Both the position numbers and the translations under genes were made by a program. Source: Robiginitomaculum sp. (lineage in GTDB: Bacteria; Pseudomonadota; Alphaproteobacteria; Caulobacterales; Maricaulaceae). From it: 7,324 nt of DNA. Below the pieces are notes generated by a model that worked only from the letters and a program-made list of their open reading frames with translations, was not told the origin of the DNA and did no database searches. The stretch spans positions 1-7,324 of the forward strand of contig JALWUB010000135.1 of the NCBI GenBank assembly GCA_026993275.1. Reading direction: 5' to 3'. Below are positions 5,238 to 7,324 of this stretch, in pieces. Within the stretch, counting starts at the first letter, position 1. Each line of letters opens with the position of its first letter.

Positions 5238-7324
5238 CTAGACATCCCCAAAGGAAAGCCGGGCGCGGGCCGCATCGTCACGGCGCTGAAAGAAGCCGAT
5301 GACCATGGCGCGCCAGCGCGCCTTCAGGCGGTCCCACAGGCCGGGATTCTCGATCAGTTCGGCCCGGTAAAAGGACGGGCACAGCACCGCCGCATGGGCA
5401 ATCTCGCCGCACACCCCGCAGCCGACGCAATCAGTGTTGACGCGCGTGACCGGGTCTTCGCGCAAGGGGTCCGGGTTATCGGCAATGGTCAGGGACGGGC
5501 AGCCGGACAGCCTGATGCAGGCATGGTCGCCAGTGCAGGTCTCGGCATCGACGCCAAAACGCGTGCGCACGATGCGCTGGCCAGCGCGGATGGCGGCGCG
5601 CTGCAGCGGTTTTTCGCGGCGCTGGCGGTTGAGCATGCATTCGGCGCGGGCAATGATGATCTTGGGGCCGCGCGCTTTGGTGGTCAGCGCCTCTTTCAGG
5701 GTCCGGACCATGGCGGCCAGGTCATAATTGTTGACCGTGCGCACCCATTTGACGCCCAGGCCGCGCACGGCGCGCTCGATCGGCTGATCGGTGACGCGGC
5801 GCGGATTGCCGGGCCGCGACGACGGCAGGTCCTGGCCGCCGGTTGCCGCCGAATAGCCATTGTCGACGATCACCAGCAAATTGTCATTGTTGTTGAACAC
5901 GGCGCCGCCGACGCCGCTGGTCAGGCCGTTATGCCAGAAACCGCCATCGCCCATAATGCTGATGGTGCGGCGCCGGGCCCTGGTGTTGAAGGCCGACGAG
6001 CCGGACCAGCCTAGGCCATAGCCCATGGTGGTGTTGCCGATATTGAAGGGCGGCAAAATGGAAAAGAGATGGCAGCCGATATCGCAGGAAACATGGAACT
6101 GGCCCAGTTCGCGCTGCACCAGCTTCATGGCGGTAAACAGCGGCCGCTCCGGACAGCCTGTGCAAAAGCCCACCGGCCGCGCCGGGACATTGGCGGCCAG
6201 TTCCGCAGGCGGTGCCGCCGGGACGCCCTGCCCGGCCGGTTCCGGCAACAGCGCCGGGGCATGGGCCGCAAGAAAGCGCTGCAGGCCATCCAGCAGCACC
6301 GTGCCGGTGTATTCGCCCGCCAGCGGCAGCACCGCCTTGCCCACCAGCTTTGCCGGCATGTCAGCGCGGCGCAAGATGGCGCTCAGCGCCTGTTCGATAT
6401 AGTCCGGCTGGCCTTCCTCGACCACAAGCACGGCGCGCTTGCCGGCGCAGAACCGGCACACCTCGTCCTCGATCAGCGGATAGGTGACATTGAGGCAATA
6501 GACCGGGATTTGCGTCTTGCCGAAATGGTCCGCCAGGTCAAGGCGCGCCAGCGCCCGCATCAGCGTGTTGTAGAGCCCGCCCTGCACGATGATGCCGACC
6601 TCGTCCGCGGGGCCATCGAAGACCTCGTTGAGCTTGTGCTCGCGGATGAAGCGCACCGCGGCGGGCCAGCGCTGTTCTATCTTTTCCACTTCATGGACAA
6701 AATTGGACGGCGGCAGCACCACCCGGCCATAATCGCGCACCGGATGCTCCATGGCGTCTTGCAGGGTGAAGGCCGGGCGCTTGTTGTCCCGGGCGGCAAA
6801 TGCGCCGGTGACATGGCAGGCGCGAATGCGCAACTCCAGCATGACCGGGGTGTTGGACGCCTCGGAGAGCAAGAACCCCTGCTCGACCATGTCCACGATC
6901 GACGGCAGATTGGGGCGCGGATCGAGGAGCCAGATTTGCGATTTCATGGCGAAGGCGTGCGAGCGCTCCTGCATGATCGAGGAGCCCTCGCCATAATCCT
7001 CGCCGACAATGATCAGCGCGCCGCCCAGCACGCCGCTGGACGCGACGCTGGCCAGGGCATCGGAGGCCACATTGGTGCCGACGGTGGATTTCCAGGTGAC
7101 GGCGCCGCGCAAGGGATAATTGACCGAGGCCGCCAGCATTGCCGCCGCCGCCGCCTCGCTGGCGCTGGTCTCGAAATGCACGCCCAGTTCCTCGAGAATG
7201 CCCTCCGCATCGGCAAGCACATCCATGAGGTGCGAAATCGGCGCGCCCTGATAGCCGCCCACATAGGAGACACCCGATTGCAGCAGCGCCTTGGTAACCG
7301 CCAGAATGCCCTCGCCCTGAAACA
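5238..7324 (-). CDS. iorA: Indolepyruvate:ferredoxin oxidoreductase, alpha subunit (5' partial)
   Basis: Thiamine-diphosphate (TPP) enzyme subunit that, with the beta subunit, oxidatively decarboxylates aryl-pyruvates (indolepyruvate, phenylpyruvate) to aryl-acetyl-CoA, CO2 and reduced ferredoxin in the cytoplasm. The frame stays open to the window edge, and the residues before the GTG at 7262 (FQGEGILAVTKALLQSGVSY) continue the family's N-terminal domain, so the true start lies outside. Numbering from 7262: residues 1-200 resemble the pyruvate-oxidoreductase alpha domain; CTGCPERP is at 367-374; CDIGC at 393-397; the TPP motif runs from GDGG (438-441) to VDNGYSAATGGQD (466-478); a ferredoxin-like tail has Cys 576, 582, 588 and 612, 615, 618, 628, the last followed by Pro. 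The first cysteine group is one short of a canonical 2[4Fe-4S] pattern. The stop is TAG, three bases before iorB, implying translational coupling. Family assignment is firm; the exact substrate is inferred. Confidence 0.93.
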   Translation of the reverse strand, partial: FQGEGILAVTKALLQSGVSYVGGYQGAPISHLMDVLADAEGILEELGVHFETSASEAAAAAMLAASVNYPLRGAVTWKSTVGTNVASDALASVASSGVLGGALIIVGEDYGEGSSIMQERSHAFAMKSQIWLLDPRPNLPSIVDMVEQGFLLSEASNTPVMLELRIRACHVTGAFAARDNKRPAFTLQDAMEHPVRDYGRVVLPPSNFVHEVEKIEQRWPAAVRFIREHKLNEVFDGPADEVGIIVQGGLYNTLMRALARLDLADHFGKTQIPVYCLNVTYPLIEDEVCRFCAGKRAVLVVEEGQPDYIEQALSAILRRADMPAKLVGKAVLPLAGEYTGTVLLDGLQRFLAAHAPALLPEPAGQGVPAAPPAELAANVPARPVGFCTGCPERPLFTAMKLVQRELGQFHVSCDIGCHLFSILPPFNIGNTTMGYGLGWSGSSAFNTRARRRTISIMGDGGFWHNGLTSGVGGAVFNNNDNLLVIVDNGYSAATGGQDLPSSRPGNPRRVTDQPIERAVRGLGVKWVRTVNNYDLAAMVRTLKEALTTKARGPKIIIARAECMLNRQRREKPLQRAAIRAGQRIVRTRFGVDAETCTGDHACIRLSGCPSLTIADNPDPLREDPVTRVNTDCVGCGVCGEIAHAAVLCPSFYRAELIENPGLWDRLKARWRAMVIGFFQRRDDAARARLSFGDV

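Noticed and set aside
4173..6014. A 613-codon open frame on the plus strand, opposite iorB and iorA
   Set aside because: It has the same His/Arg/Ala-rich shadow composition and spans the boundary of two well-supported minus-strand genes.
5238..7262. iorA as a complete gene starting at the GTG at 7262
   Set aside because: The residues encoded upstream to the window edge continue the conserved N-terminal domain without a stop, so the gene is truncated by the window.

Overview
The window is high-GC bacterial chromosome. Every convincing gene reads on the minus strand, so transcription runs from position 7324 towards position 1. The gene content points to an aerobic proteobacterium, most likely an alphaproteobacterium: a two-subunit indolepyruvate oxidoreductase with a long beta chain, a caa3-type CtaG, and a MerR-controlled Zn/Cd/Pb ATPase. 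This taxonomic guess rests on family knowledge only. No rRNA, tRNA, mobile element, CRISPR array or long repeat was seen.

Region 1 (7324 to 2918) is a compact three-gene operon. It starts with the alpha subunit of an indolepyruvate:ferredoxin oxidoreductase (5' end outside the window). Three bases later comes the beta subunit, a POR-gamma-type domain joined by an Ala/Pro linker to a long C-terminal domain. Sixteen bases after that, behind a strong Shine-Dalgarno, is a cyclase-family metal hydrolase that most resembles isatin hydrolases. Together they suggest catabolism of aromatic amino acids or indolic compounds. IorAB would turn aryl-pyruvates into aryl-acetyl-CoA, and the hydrolase would open a lactam or formamide ring product such as isatin or N-formylkynurenine.

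Region 2 (2917 to 561) is a heavy-metal P1B-type ATPase gene. It sits behind a textbook MerR-family promoter: a TTGAAC -35 box, a long 19-bp spacer filled by a perfect 8+1+8 palindrome, and a weak -10. The promoter fixes the start codon at 2813 and indicates metal-induced Zn/Cd/Pb efflux. The cognate MerR-type regulator is not in the window.

Region 3 (470 to 1) is the N-terminal part of a CtaG (caa3-type) cytochrome c oxidase assembly membrane protein, running off the left edge. It lies 90 bases downstream of the ATPase in the same orientation.

No clearly new system was found. The most interesting points are the coupling of iorAB to an isatin-hydrolase-like enzyme, the MerR-type operator without its regulator nearby, the CxxE variant of the ATPase metal-binding domain, and the odd cysteine pattern in the ferredoxin-like tail of IorA.
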